A stretch of 64,000 bases of DNA from the NCBI RefSeq assembly GCF_012395255.1, contig NZ_JAAZQD010000004.1:186001-250000 (forward strand), given 5' to 3'. Every line of letters starts with the position of its first letter. Position 1 is the stretch's first letter. This document shows positions 38,745 to 47,583 of this stretch, piece by piece. The stretch is from Oleiagrimonas citrea (lineage in GTDB: Bacteria; Pseudomonadota; Gammaproteobacteria; Xanthomonadales; Rhodanobacteraceae). The position numbers were made by a program, and so were the translations under genes. The notes under the pieces were generated by a model. The model worked only from the letters and a program-made list of their open reading frames with translations. It was not told where the DNA came from and ran no database searches.

Positions 38745-39650
38745 ATGAGCGAGTACGTCATCGAGACCGAGGCGTTGTGCAAGCGCTACGATCGTAAACT
38801 TGCGCTGGATCATCTGGATCTGCGCGTGCCGCGCGGCAACGTGCACGCGATCGTCGGCGCCAACGGTGCGGGCAAGTCCACACTGTTCCGGATTCTGCTC
38901 GGATTCTTGGCGCCCAGCAGCGGGCATGCGCGCATTCTCGGTTGCCGCAGTGACGCCTTGACGCCGGCGTTGCGCGGCCGCATCGGCTTCGTGAACGAAG
39001 AGCACTCTCTGCCGCGATGGATGCGCGTGGACGCCGTGACGCGCATGCAGCGCAAGCAGTACGCGCACTGGAATCAGGCTGCGTTCGAGGAAGTCATCGG
39101 GCACTACCACGTACTTCCGGAGCAGAAGGTCGGCCAGCTTTCGCGTGGCGAACGGGCGGGGCTGAATCTGGCCCTGGCTCTGGCGCAGTCGCCGGAATTG
39201 CTGGTGCTGGACGAGCCGACGCTGGGCCTGGATGTCGTGGCCAAGCGCGCATTCCTGGAGGCGCTGCTGTATTCCAGCGCGGCCGAGGCCTGCACGGCGA
39301 TCTACTGTTCGCACCAGATGGAGGAGGTCGAGCGCGTGGCCGACAATCTCATCGTGATGGAGCACGGGCGGCTCATGCACATGTCGGCGCCGGAGGATTT
39401 CTGCGCCCGCGTGCGTCTGTGGATCGCCGACATGCCGTTCAAGGGGCCGCCGCCTTCCGAGGTGCCGGGCCTGCTCGAACACAAGCGCATCGAGGGCCTG
39501 CATCACTACCTGGTGCTGGATCAGGACGATGACTTCGGCAGCTTTCTCGAAAGCCACGGCGTGCGTTCGATGCAAAGCATGCCGGTCAGCCTGGATCGTG
39601 CCGTGAACGGTTTTCTGGGCAAGAACCACGCTTCTCCCGCGGCGGCCTGA
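38745..39650 (+). CDS. ABC transporter ATPase of the GntR(YtrA) operon
   Basis: 301 aa. Walker A GANGAGKST near residue 39, a slightly unusual signature LSRGERAG, Walker B LLVLDEPTLGLD, H-loop in YCSHQMEEVE, and a C-terminal extension of about 85 aa common in ATPases paired with YtrA regulators. The expected partner is the membrane protein encoded 57 nt downstream. Confidence 0.93.
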   Translation: MSEYVIETEALCKRYDRKLALDHLDLRVPRGNVHAIVGANGAGKSTLFRILLGFLAPSSGHARILGCRSDALTPALRGRIGFVNEEHSLPRWMRVDAVTRMQRKQYAHWNQAAFEEVIGHYHVLPEQKVGQLSRGERAGLNLALALAQSPELLVLDEPTLGLDVVAKRAFLEALLYSSAAEACTAIYCSHQMEEVERVADNLIVMEHGRLMHMSAPEDFCARVRLWIADMPFKGPPPSEVPGLLEHKRIEGLHHYLVLDQDDDFGSFLESHGVRSMQSMPVSLDRAVNGFLGKNHASPAAA

Positions 39651-39707
39651 CGGCGAGCCCTTTCCCCGAGCGCGTCGCCGACGCGCGTCCGATGTCGAGG
39701 TTGGATC

Positions 39708-41525
39708 ATGTTCGAACTGTTCAAGGCCGAACTGCAGCGTTTCCGTGGCTGGGCCATCGCCTATGCGGCGCTTCATCTGGTGGTGCTGTTCCTTATTTGC
39801 CGCCTGCTCGATCCAGGGCAGCAGACGCTGTTGTTCTATCAGGCTTTCGCGGCGGTCTACCTGCTGAGCGGCGTCGTGCTGGGCGTGGTGCAGATGAGCG
39901 GATACCGACGCGGCAGCGCGTGGCTGAATCTGCTGCACCGGCCCCTGGCACCCTGGCGCATTGCCTTGGCGCTGACTGGAGCGGGCGCGGTTCTGTTGGC
40001 CGCGGCGATCGTGCTGCCGCTGCTGGCGGCGCTGGGGTATCAGATTGCGTTCACGGCGCGGGTGGTCGATCTGCGCCATGGACTGCTGCCCCTGGCGGCG
40101 CTGCTGCTGACCTCCTGCGGTTATCTCGCAGGCAGCTATGTCACGCTGGCGAACCGGCGGATCGCCGTCACGGCGATCATCTTCGTGCTGGCGTTGTACG
40201 AGAGTCGTGCGGGCGGCGTCGACGCGTTGGTGGTGCAGGCACTGGTTCTGCTCTGGCTTGCGGGGTTGTTGTGGACGGCCTTCAAACCGGACCTGAGCGC
40301 GCTGCCGCGAAGTCTTCCCGCCACGCTGATCACGGCCTTGCCGTTGCAGATGACGATCATGCTGGGTTTCGCGCTGCTGGCGCTGGGCGGGGAGATGGTC
40401 TGGACCATGCTCGGCACGGATCCGATCAACATGACCGCACCACCGTCCGACGGCTACGTCGCGCTGAGCCGCATGACGGGCAATCAGCGCATGAAGGCCG
40501 CGTTGAAGGGCATGCATGACCGCGAGAGCGAAGTGCTGCGCAGGCAGATTGATCTGTCCAAGGTCTACACGCTTGGCGAGAAGATCGGCGGGGCCGTGCG
40601 GCGAGGCCGTCTGACCAACGAAGCGCCGACGGCATTCGTCGATGCGCAGCGCGGGCAGCGCCTGGTGTTCAGTCAGGATCGCATGCGTCTGGAGGTCTTT
40701 CGGCAGCGGGATGGGAAGCGTGTCGGAGAGATCGGCATCGGACGCCGGCAGGCCGCTTTTCCGGTTCCCGTGCAGCCGGTGGGCACCCTGCCGGGACTGC
40801 GGCCTGGCGATCAGATGCTGTTCGGCGGTCATGTCATATATCAGTACGACAGTGCTGCGGCGCAGGTTCGTCCGCGCATCACGCTGCCCGCCGGCGAAAC
40901 GGCGTTCGACATCGAGCCGGTCGGTGCGCAGTTGGCCGTGGTCAGCAATCGGGCCGTGTATTTCTACGACAGCCTGCCACTGGTCGATGGGCTGGGGGCG
41001 ATGAAACCGCGCCAGCGCGTGCAGCTTCCCGGTAACTTCGGCGATCTGGCCCGGCTCGACGTAGTCGAGATGGTGGATGGCTATCTGATCGATTTCGATC
41101 TGAGCGGCGGTGCCTATCTGCCGCATGGCGTGCATCCGGTACAGGTGCTGGTGCATGTGCATGACGATGGGCGCGTGAAGACGCTCGCACGTCGCGAACT
41201 GCATCAGGATTTTCCCGCGATCTTCCGCTATCGGCATTGGTTGCCGTCGCCGCTGCTCTATCGTCTGGGTGAGGCGGGCCGGAATCTGTTCGCGCCACCG
41301 CGGGCCTATGCGACGTCGAGGACACCGGTCCCGGCACCGATGTGGTGGCTGGCCGGGGCGTGGTCGGTGATCGCGCTCATCGGTGGCGTGTGGCTGGGGG
41401 CGCGTCGTCGCATACCGTGGCGCGCGCGAATGGCCTGGTTGGCGGCGTGTCTGGCGATCGGCGTGCCAGCCTGGATCAGTCTGTGGCTGCTGTATCCGCG
41501 CAACGCATCGGAATCCGTGTCGTGA
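39708..41525 (+). CDS. Membrane subunit of the YtrA-type ABC transporter with a large extracytoplasmic domain
   Basis: 605 aa. Six hydrophobic segments in the N-terminal 240 residues (about 14-33, 42-62, 83-107, 122-150, 168-190, 205-230), then a beta-rich domain of about 300 residues that looks like propeller or WD-like strands, and two further helices near 540-560 and 572-592. Membrane subunits of such transporters lack strong sequence signatures; the assignment rests on topology and position. The stop overlaps the peptidase start (GTGA). Confidence 0.8.
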   Translation: MFELFKAELQRFRGWAIAYAALHLVVLFLICRLLDPGQQTLLFYQAFAAVYLLSGVVLGVVQMSGYRRGSAWLNLLHRPLAPWRIALALTGAGAVLLAAAIVLPLLAALGYQIAFTARVVDLRHGLLPLAALLLTSCGYLAGSYVTLANRRIAVTAIIFVLALYESRAGGVDALVVQALVLLWLAGLLWTAFKPDLSALPRSLPATLITALPLQMTIMLGFALLALGGEMVWTMLGTDPINMTAPPSDGYVALSRMTGNQRMKAALKGMHDRESEVLRRQIDLSKVYTLGEKIGGAVRRGRLTNEAPTAFVDAQRGQRLVFSQDRMRLEVFRQRDGKRVGEIGIGRRQAAFPVPVQPVGTLPGLRPGDQMLFGGHVIYQYDSAAAQVRPRITLPAGETAFDIEPVGAQLAVVSNRAVYFYDSLPLVDGLGAMKPRQRVQLPGNFGDLARLDVVEMVDGYLIDFDLSGGAYLPHGVHPVQVLVHVHDDGRVKTLARRELHQDFPAIFRYRHWLPSPLLYRLGEAGRNLFAPPRAYATSRTPVPAPMWWLAGAWSVIALIGGVWLGARRRIPWRARMAWLAACLAIGVPAWISLWLLYPRNASESVS

Positions 41526-43678
41526 AGCGGGCAGCAGATCGACTCGTGAGACCTGCTCTCCGGCGTCTCGCGTCAGCGCTTGCGGTGATGATGATGGCGA
41601 GTGCTTCGGCGCAGCCCGCACCAATGGGTTCCGGTACCTGGCGTGCTGCCGTCGCCGCGGAGCGTGCACGACCTGCTGCTCCTCATGTGTCGTTGGCATC
41701 GTATCTGAGCCGTGCGGCGACGTCGGCCGTGACGCTGTCTCCGGATGGCCGTTTCGTGGCGTATCTGCGCTTGCAGGGGAACGAGCGTGCGGTGTGGCTG
41801 CTGCCGACAGGTGGCGGCCCGGCTCGGCGTCTGCTTCGCCGTGCCGATGCCGTGCAGCTGGCCTTCACGCACGATAGCCGGCACCTGCTGCTGGTGTCCT
41901 CGCGACAGGTCTTCGCGATATCGACCGACGACGCGCGGGAGAACGGCATCGTCACCACATTGGGCGGACCGGCGCAGCGGGAATGGATGGGTGTCGATCC
42001 GCGGCATGCTTCCGCCGTGATCGTGCGCGAGCAAGTGCCGGACGCGCAGGGCGGCACACGCTGGCGCCTGGTGCGCATCGGCCTGCGCGGACAGCGCACC
42101 GTGCTGGACATCTCCGCGGATCGCATCGTCGATTACGCCTTCGACGGCAAGGGGCGTCTGCGTTTTATGGCGCGCTATCGCCAGGGTGCGATTGTGATTC
42201 TGCATCGCGATGTCGGTGGGACATGGCATGCGGTCAGGCATTGTCGAGATCTGCGTGTGTGCAACTTCCTGTCGGCAAGCCCCGATGGGCGGTCGCTGCT
42301 GTTGAGCGGGAATCTGGACGGTGACCTGATCGGCCTGGAGCGACTCGATGCGGAGGGACATCTGCACACGGTGCAGCGCGATCCGCACGGTCGCGCCGAT
42401 CTGGAGTGGGTGACGCTCGATCCGGACAGCGGGCGGCCGTTGATCACGGGGTACCGCAGCGTTCACGCTGCTGACTACGGTCTGACGCGAGCCATGAAGA
42501 CGCAGATGAAGCGTTTGGATCGACGTCTGCATGAGCGCGATCTGCACATCGATGTTGGACGTGGGCCGCATGCGCGCTGGCTGATATCGGTGCGTTCCAG
42601 CCGGCTGCAGGGGCGACATTGGTATCTATACGATCCGCGTACCGGTTCCCTGCGGCGGATTCTCGATTTTCCGCGCCTGGATCGCGATCGCAGGCCGATT
42701 GCCTCGGTGCCGGCGACCGCGACATCGCGCAAGATCCCGTTCTCCTATCGCGCTTCGGACGGCATGCGGCTGGTCGGTTTTCTGTCGTTGCCGCCGGGCC
42801 GGGACCCGGCGCATGTGCCGCTGGTGGTGCTGGCGCACGGCGGTCCGTGGAATCACGTGCGGCCGGAGTTCTCGGCCTATGTGCAATTACTGACCGATCG
42901 CGGCTACGCCGTGTTCGAGCCGGACTTCCGCGGCTCCACCGGGTTGGGGCGCCGCTACATGCTCGCCGCGCACGGTGACTACGGCAACGGGCGTGTGCAG
43001 CAGGACATCGTCGATGGCGTGCACTTCCTGTTGCATCGGCACATCGGCGATCCGGATCGCGTCGGTATCTTCGGCGCGTCGTTCGGCGGTTATGCCACGT
43101 TGCTGGGGATGACCTGGCAGCCGGATCTGTTCAAGGTCGGCGTCGCCATCGTGCCGCCAACGGACTTTTCCTGGACCGTGCGCTGGATTGCGCGCAGTCG
43201 GGAGGCGCTGAGACTCTCGTCGGCGATTCCGTTCGTGGACTGGATGCGTCAGCTCGACCTGGACCCGGACGATCCGGTCCGCATGCGGCGCTTGCACGAA
43301 CAGTCACCGTTGGCCAACGCCCGGCGCGTGCGCGGGCCGCTGCTGATGATGGCCGGCGGCATGGATCGCCGTATCGCACTGCGTGGCGTGATCGCGTATG
43401 CCGCACGCCTGCAGATGCTGCACAAGGATGTCAGCCTTCTGATCGACCCGGATGCCGGGCATGTCGCCGAGAACGACCTGGCGCGTCAGGTCATGGGCTA
43501 TCTGATTCTGCGCATGCTGCATCGTCATCTGGGCGGGGCAGCGCCGCGTCCGCCGGATGTCGAAATGCGCACCTATATGCAGCGGAATCTGCGCATCGCC
43601 GGTCCGGGCCTCGGCTCGGTGCCAGGCGTGACCGGGCATCAAGATGCGCAGTCCGTGCCTGTCGCAACGGATCCATGA
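41522..43678 (+). CDS. Exported prolyl-oligopeptidase-family (S9) serine peptidase
   Basis: 718 aa from the GTG at 41522, which overlaps the upstream stop. Basic N-terminus and hydrophobic stretch ending ASASAQP form a signal peptide. An N-terminal beta-propeller (about 50-430) is followed by the catalytic alpha/beta-hydrolase domain with VLAHGGPW, nucleophile GASFGG, an Asp in GGMDRR and His in DAGHV. S9 enzymes cut short peptides. In an operon with a YtrA-type ABC transporter it may degrade an envelope-active peptide; this is inference. Confidence 0.9.
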   Translation: MKRAADRLVRPALRRLASALAVMMMASASAQPAPMGSGTWRAAVAAERARPAAPHVSLASYLSRAATSAVTLSPDGRFVAYLRLQGNERAVWLLPTGGGPARRLLRRADAVQLAFTHDSRHLLLVSSRQVFAISTDDARENGIVTTLGGPAQREWMGVDPRHASAVIVREQVPDAQGGTRWRLVRIGLRGQRTVLDISADRIVDYAFDGKGRLRFMARYRQGAIVILHRDVGGTWHAVRHCRDLRVCNFLSASPDGRSLLLSGNLDGDLIGLERLDAEGHLHTVQRDPHGRADLEWVTLDPDSGRPLITGYRSVHAADYGLTRAMKTQMKRLDRRLHERDLHIDVGRGPHARWLISVRSSRLQGRHWYLYDPRTGSLRRILDFPRLDRDRRPIASVPATATSRKIPFSYRASDGMRLVGFLSLPPGRDPAHVPLVVLAHGGPWNHVRPEFSAYVQLLTDRGYAVFEPDFRGSTGLGRRYMLAAHGDYGNGRVQQDIVDGVHFLLHRHIGDPDRVGIFGASFGGYATLLGMTWQPDLFKVGVAIVPPTDFSWTVRWIARSREALRLSSAIPFVDWMRQLDLDPDDPVRMRRLHEQSPLANARRVRGPLLMMAGGMDRRIALRGVIAYAARLQMLHKDVSLLIDPDAGHVAENDLARQVMGYLILRMLHRHLGGAAPRPPDVEMRTYMQRNLRIAGPGLGSVPGVTGHQDAQSVPVATDP

Positions 43679-43760
43679 CAGACACCGTTCGACGCCGAGG
43701 AGCCGAGGGTGGCTCGCGGATGAGCTCTGGAGACTCGGAAAGGTATCGCGCGGTGCCCGT

Positions 43761-44135
43761 TCAGGTGCGCTTGATCGGCTGGTGGTTGGCGATGTGCTGC
43801 CTGCGTCCTGCAACGGCCCAGAACGCCAGCATCACGGGTAGTGCGTAGAGTCCCGCAAGCAGCAGACCGATTGCACTCTGCGGGTCGGGATGCCAGTGGA
43901 AGATGTCCATGTACAGATAGCCGAACCAGGCCATGTAGAGGACGGTAGAGGCCAGCAGGATCGCCTCAGCCCGCCGTTCCGAGAACAGCAGGGCAAGCAG
44001 CAGCGTGATGCACAGCGGTCCCAGCGCGAACGGCGCGAAGAACAGTCCGGTCAGGGCGGGTGTCGCCTCGATACAGAGAAGGACCAGCCCGATCAGTATC
44101 GCCGCCACTGTGGTCGTCAAGGTCGCGCGGCGCAT
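43761..44135 (-). CDS. Small inner-membrane protein, four predicted helices
   Basis: 124 aa. Hydrophobic segments at about 8-26, 29-50, 56-74 and 84-106. No recognised family. It starts 12 nt downstream of the Cys-rich gene on the same strand, so the two are probably co-transcribed. Confidence 0.65.
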   Translation of the reverse strand: MRRATLTTTVAAILIGLVLLCIEATPALTGLFFAPFALGPLCITLLLALLFSERRAEAILLASTVLYMAWFGYLYMDIFHWHPDPQSAIGLLLAGLYALPVMLAFWAVAGRRQHIANHQPIKRT

Positions 44136-44147
44136 GATGGATGGTCC

Positions 44148-44768
44148 TCAGTGCCCGGTCGCCGACGTGGGCCGTGCATGGCCGGACGTCGCTTTGTTGA
44201 GCACCTCGAAGTTGTGCGGTTGCAGCTCCGGCTGCGTCTTCAGGTACTGGGTGATGGTGAACAACTGCACGATGCTGGCCGAGGACACGACGGGATTACC
44301 GCTGCAGGTGGCCGGCGTGTTCTTGCTGGTGGGTACCACGTATCGTTTCGATGTGCGGCCGATGCAGACGCAATGGGCCGTCTTGCCGTCCATACTGGGC
44401 GTACAGACCTTGTCCAGACAGAATGCCCAGGTGGTTGGGCCGGGGCAGGTCACGAAGCTCTTGATCGGGTAGTAGCGCGATGGAATCCGACCTTGCGCTT
44501 CCAGCTGCTGGATCTGGGCGCAGGTCTGGGTGCCGGCCGACCAGCCTTTCTTCACCTTGCAGGTGCAGTCGTACTGGTTGTTCCCGGCTGGTGTGCATGT
44601 GGCCTTGGTGCACAAGGCATAGCGAGCGTTGCAGACGGTGAAGGGGGCGCTGGTATCGATCCCGGCCAGCATGTCGCGAGGATGGGTCTTCGCGGGAGCA
44701 TGCTGGGCAAGAGCCGTGTGGCCGATCATGCAGGTCAGTGCGAGCACGACGAATCCGAGCGTCTTCAT
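44148..44768 (-). CDS. Secreted Cys-rich protein with two tandem Cys modules
   Basis: 206 aa, start preceded by AGGAGGAGG. Signal peptide 1-21 (ALAQH). The mature part has two similar Cys modules: C46-x6-C-x4-C-x9-C-x-C-x12-C83 and C108-x8-C-x4-C-x10-C-x-C-x19-C155. This suggests an internal duplication of a disulphide-bonded module, with three disulphides each if all Cys pair. The family is not recognised; the periplasm or exterior is the likely location. Confidence 0.7.
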   Translation of the reverse strand: MKTLGFVVLALTCMIGHTALAQHAPAKTHPRDMLAGIDTSAPFTVCNARYALCTKATCTPAGNNQYDCTCKVKKGWSAGTQTCAQIQQLEAQGRIPSRYYPIKSFVTCPGPTTWAFCLDKVCTPSMDGKTAHCVCIGRTSKRYVVPTSKNTPATCSGNPVVSSASIVQLFTITQYLKTQPELQPHNFEVLNKATSGHARPTSATGH

Positions 44769-45140
44769 ACGGCCTCCTCCTGCACGGAATCCTTCTCTTG
44801 CTTATCATGAGCCGACTTTTTTATATATACAATCAAAAAGTTGCGTCATTCGATTCAGGCTTGATAAGCATGGTGAGCGACATGTTTGTCCGGCATGGCC
44901 CATTGCACGGCCCCATTGCAGGGATGGATGTGGTCGAATTGCGGCAGGGAAGCCGCGATGTGTTCGCTTGACGCTCCTGGATACGGACATGCGCGGCCGG
45001 GCGTCGCGTGCACAGCCGTGCGTCCGGCGCACGCGTGTTCCCGGTCTGATCCTGGGCGACATGGCTTTCGGCACTGGATGGACCACGCCGATGACCTCAT
45101 GATTATCTTGTCTATTTTCGTCGAATGCCGGGAGACTGCC
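44769..45140. other. Intergenic region with AT-rich promoter island
   Basis: 372 bp without a convincing gene. A strongly AT-rich patch at 44815-44842, in a GC-rich background, contains TATAAA/TATATA on the minus strand and probably holds the promoter of the Cys-rich gene. The right part must carry the promoter of the small membrane gene at 45141; no clear hexamers are seen. Confidence 0.4.
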
Positions 45141-45338
45141 ATGCTGACGTTCGTGCTCTGGCTTCTGTTGCTCGTGTTCTGTTGGCCGCTGGCGCTGCTT
45201 GCGCTGGTGCTCTATCCGTTCGTGTGGCTGCTTCTGCTGCCGTTCCGGCTGCTCGGTGTGGCGGTCGAGGGCGTGTTCGCCTTCCTCAAGGGAATCGTCA
45301 TGCTGCCTGCTCGCATCCTGGGCGTACGCCCGGGTTAG
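45141..45338 (+). CDS. 65-aa hydrophobic membrane protein
   Basis: ATG at 45141 with GGGAGA upstream. Two adjoining hydrophobic segments (about 3-22 and 24-45) and a short amphipathic tail ending RILGVRPG. A strong terminator follows 23 nt after the stop, which supports its being a real monocistronic gene. Function unknown. Confidence 0.65.
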   Translation: MLTFVLWLLLLVFCWPLALLALVLYPFVWLLLLPFRLLGVAVEGVFAFLKGIVMLPARILGVRPG

Positions 45339-45361
45339 CCATCATCGCGATGAATACGTGG

Positions 45362-45390
45362 AAAAGGCCGCTTTGTGCGGCCTTTTTTTT
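45362..45390 (+). terminator. Rho-independent terminator
   Basis: AAAAGGCCGC-TTTGT-GCGGCCTTTTTTTT-type hairpin: a GGCCGC stem with a run of eight T. It follows the 65-aa membrane gene. Confidence 0.93.
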
Positions 45391-45471
45391 GCGTGGAACC
45401 CGGGTTTGCCGAGACCAGACGTGAGTGCGGGTCGACCTGTTCCGGAGCATTCCGGCATGTCGATGTCGTGC

Positions 45472-45894
45472 TCAGTTTCGCGCGGGGAGCAGGAATTGGC
45501 CGACGAGACTCGCGGTCAGCGTTGCCGTGGCGATCAGCACGATGGCCGAGATCTGGAACCACATGGGGTGCGGAAACATGGTCAGGTTCACCAGCGCGGC
45601 GATCAGTACCACACCGCCGATCAGGGTCGCATAGAGTCCGGCCCTGGCGCGTGCGATCACGATGGCGACCAGCGTGCCGTCCAGCACGCCGAATGCCCAC
45701 GCCGAGAGGACGAAGCCGAACGCGCCGGTCGGCAGGGAGCGGATGAAGGCAGCGACCGCGTTATGGTCGGAGAAGTCCAGGTTCTCCGGCGGCGGATACA
45801 GACTGTGGCCGACGTACTCGATGACGGCGACAGTGATCAGGGCGCTGAGGATGCCGGCTGCGCCTGCGACGATGCGACGTGCTCTGGAGTTCAT
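45472..45894 (-). CDS. Inner-membrane protein, four predicted helices
   Basis: 140 aa from the ATG at 45894 with AGGA upstream. Hydrophobic segments at about 7-27, 54-72, 80-101 and 110-133, with a polar loop of about 25 residues after the first. Family not recognised. A longer open frame upstream (to 46176) has no ribosome site and poor composition. Confidence 0.65.
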   Translation of the reverse strand: MNSRARRIVAGAAGILSALITVAVIEYVGHSLYPPPENLDFSDHNAVAAFIRSLPTGAFGFVLSAWAFGVLDGTLVAIVIARARAGLYATLIGGVVLIAALVNLTMFPHPMWFQISAIVLIATATLTASLVGQFLLPARN

Positions 45895-46027
45895 GAAAGC
45901 CATCCTGACAGCGGACCATTGCGGGAATTGTACGGGGCAGCGCGGCGACGTGCAGAGAACGCGAGCATGGATGGCGCGAGTACCTTGCCGCGATCGGTTG
46001 TCGCCTCCGTCCGTCGCATCGGCGAGC

Positions 46028-46615
46028 CTAGAAACTGGATCCGGGATGTTCGAGGAACGCGACTTCCTCCGGCGTCGACGCGCGTCCAAGTATGCCGTTG
46101 CGATGAGGATAGCGACCGAAACGTTCGATGATTTCACGATGTCGCACGGCGAAGCGGTAATTCTCTTCCAGGCCATTTTCGCGGAACAGCGAGTCGGCCC
46201 AGGCCTGGATGACTCGCGACTCGCTGTGCATGAACGGCATGTAGAGAAAGTTGCTTTCGATCGGTGAAAGGCGGGTCGGTGCGTCTGCGCGAATGGCCTC
46301 CTGCGCCAATGCCAGCGCCATGGGATCGTGGGCGAATGCCTGCGGCGTGCCGCGGTGGATGTTGCGTGAGAACTGGTCCAGCACGATCACTTCCGCTAAT
46401 CGGCCGCGAGGCGTCTCGCGCCAGTCATGCAACTCGCCGGCGACCGCCTGTTCCAGCACGGGACCGAAACGCTTGCGGATGCGGGCATCGAAGTCCGTGT
46501 CCTTGGCCCACCACATTTTCGGATCGATTTCGTCGAACCAGAATTCGAGGACGGTTTCGCGCATGCGTAGGGTTTCGTGTAGAGGGAAGGAGGCGGTCTG
46601 TTTCAGTGCAGACAT
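46028..46615 (-). CDS. DUF924-family protein
   Basis: 195 aa. Segments typical of DUF924: VLEFWFDEIDPKMWWAKD, the FG-x-VLE helix, the DQFSRNIHRGTPQAFAHD stretch and FLYMPFMHSES. The all-helical TPR-like fold is known from structures, but no biochemical role is established. A start at the inner Met (MRETVLEF) is also possible. Confidence 0.92.
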   Translation of the reverse strand: MSALKQTASFPLHETLRMRETVLEFWFDEIDPKMWWAKDTDFDARIRKRFGPVLEQAVAGELHDWRETPRGRLAEVIVLDQFSRNIHRGTPQAFAHDPMALALAQEAIRADAPTRLSPIESNFLYMPFMHSESRVIQAWADSLFRENGLEENYRFAVRHREIIERFGRYPHRNGILGRASTPEEVAFLEHPGSSF

Positions 46616-46801
46616 TCGACAGGGATTTTACGGTCACGGTTCGGATGTGTTTCCGAAACGGAAGTCATGGTCTGCGGTGATCGGGAGAGTTGATGATGCT
46701 GGATGGAAGGTTCGCATCAGATGCAGACTCTACTGAAGAGGCCGGCGGCGATTTACGGATTTCCGGAAACGGGTCGTGTTTGCCCGCTCTGCAGGCCGTT
46801 T

Positions 46802-46829
46802 TTGCTTGCGTCCTCAGCAAGGGTATGAT
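46802..46829 (+). promoter_or_regulatory. Sigma-70-type promoter of the secreted protein gene at 46890
   Basis: TTGCTT (46802-46807) and TATGAT (46824-46829) with a 16-bp spacer, about 60 bp before the start codon. Confidence 0.5.
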
Positions 46830-46889
46830 GAAAACAATGGTGCGCGGTTTGCTTGCCAGAAGATCCAATACCAACAAGGAGGGGAAGCT

Positions 46890-47438
46890 ATGTCACGTTT
46901 TGTTTCTGCCATTTTGGGCGTGAGCGCATTTCTTGCGGTCACCACTGCGTTTGCAGCCCAGACGAGTGTCAAGGCCAATTCGGCCGCGGATGCGGATATG
47001 CGGACGCTGCCGGTCCTGGTTCATGTCGACAAGCAGGGCACGGTGACGGATGTCACCCCGGCGTACAAGGTGCGCCCGAGCCTGGTCAGGGTATTGCGTG
47101 CCACGCTGAACAAGATGATCACGAAGCCTGCACAGGATCACGGGAAGCCGATCTCGAGCGATGTCGTGGTCACGCTGGCCTTGCATGTCATGGAGAAAAA
47201 GGACGGCACCCATGCGGCGAATTTCCAATATGTGTCCATGAAGCCATTGCCGTCCGGGTCGTGGCATTGGGTGCATACCCCCGATCATCGTCTGGCTCTG
47301 GGTAACCATCAGGGTGATTTCATGCCGGCAGATCCGAATGCCGCAGGCGGTGCGTTGGGTGGCTCTCAACGCATGAATGAACAGACTGGGCAGGGCTTCG
47401 CGACCGGCGGCAGGGGTAGTAGTGGGGCGAATCGCTAA
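46890..47438 (+). CDS. Secreted protein of unknown function
   Basis: 182 aa, ATG at 46890 behind a perfect AAGGAGG. Signal peptide 1-23 (AFAAQ). The mature part has a compact alpha/beta region (about 38-120; PVLVHVDKQGTVTDVTPAY) with a loose resemblance to TonB-C-terminal-like folds. A Gly/Asn-rich, probably disordered tail follows from about residue 145. A long hairpin terminator lies 81 nt downstream. Confidence 0.7.
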   Translation: MSRFVSAILGVSAFLAVTTAFAAQTSVKANSAADADMRTLPVLVHVDKQGTVTDVTPAYKVRPSLVRVLRATLNKMITKPAQDHGKPISSDVVVTLALHVMEKKDGTHAANFQYVSMKPLPSGSWHWVHTPDHRLALGNHQGDFMPADPNAAGGALGGSQRMNEQTGQGFATGGRGSSGANR

Positions 47439-47519
47439 ATCAATGTTACGTGCAAAGTTCGCGCACTACTCGTGACTGAGGTTGAAGTCGATAGACTTCG
47501 TGCGCTGACGTGAACAGAG

Positions 47520-47583
47520 AGTGGGGTGGCATGACGACACGATGGAAGTCTCCATTGTGTCGCCTGTCACCCCACTTTTTTTT
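47520..47583 (+). terminator. Unusually long rho-independent terminator
   Basis: An extended hairpin: AGTGGGGTG pairs with CACCCCACT, CGACAC with GTGTCG and ATGGA with TCCAT, with small internal mismatches, then a run of eight or more T. It follows the secreted protein gene at 46890. Confidence 0.88.

Noticed and set aside
38652-41699. 1,015-codon minus-strand frame across the ABC transporter genes
   Set aside because: Opposite strand of clearly coding ATPase and permease genes; Arg/Gln/His-rich composition typical of an antisense frame.
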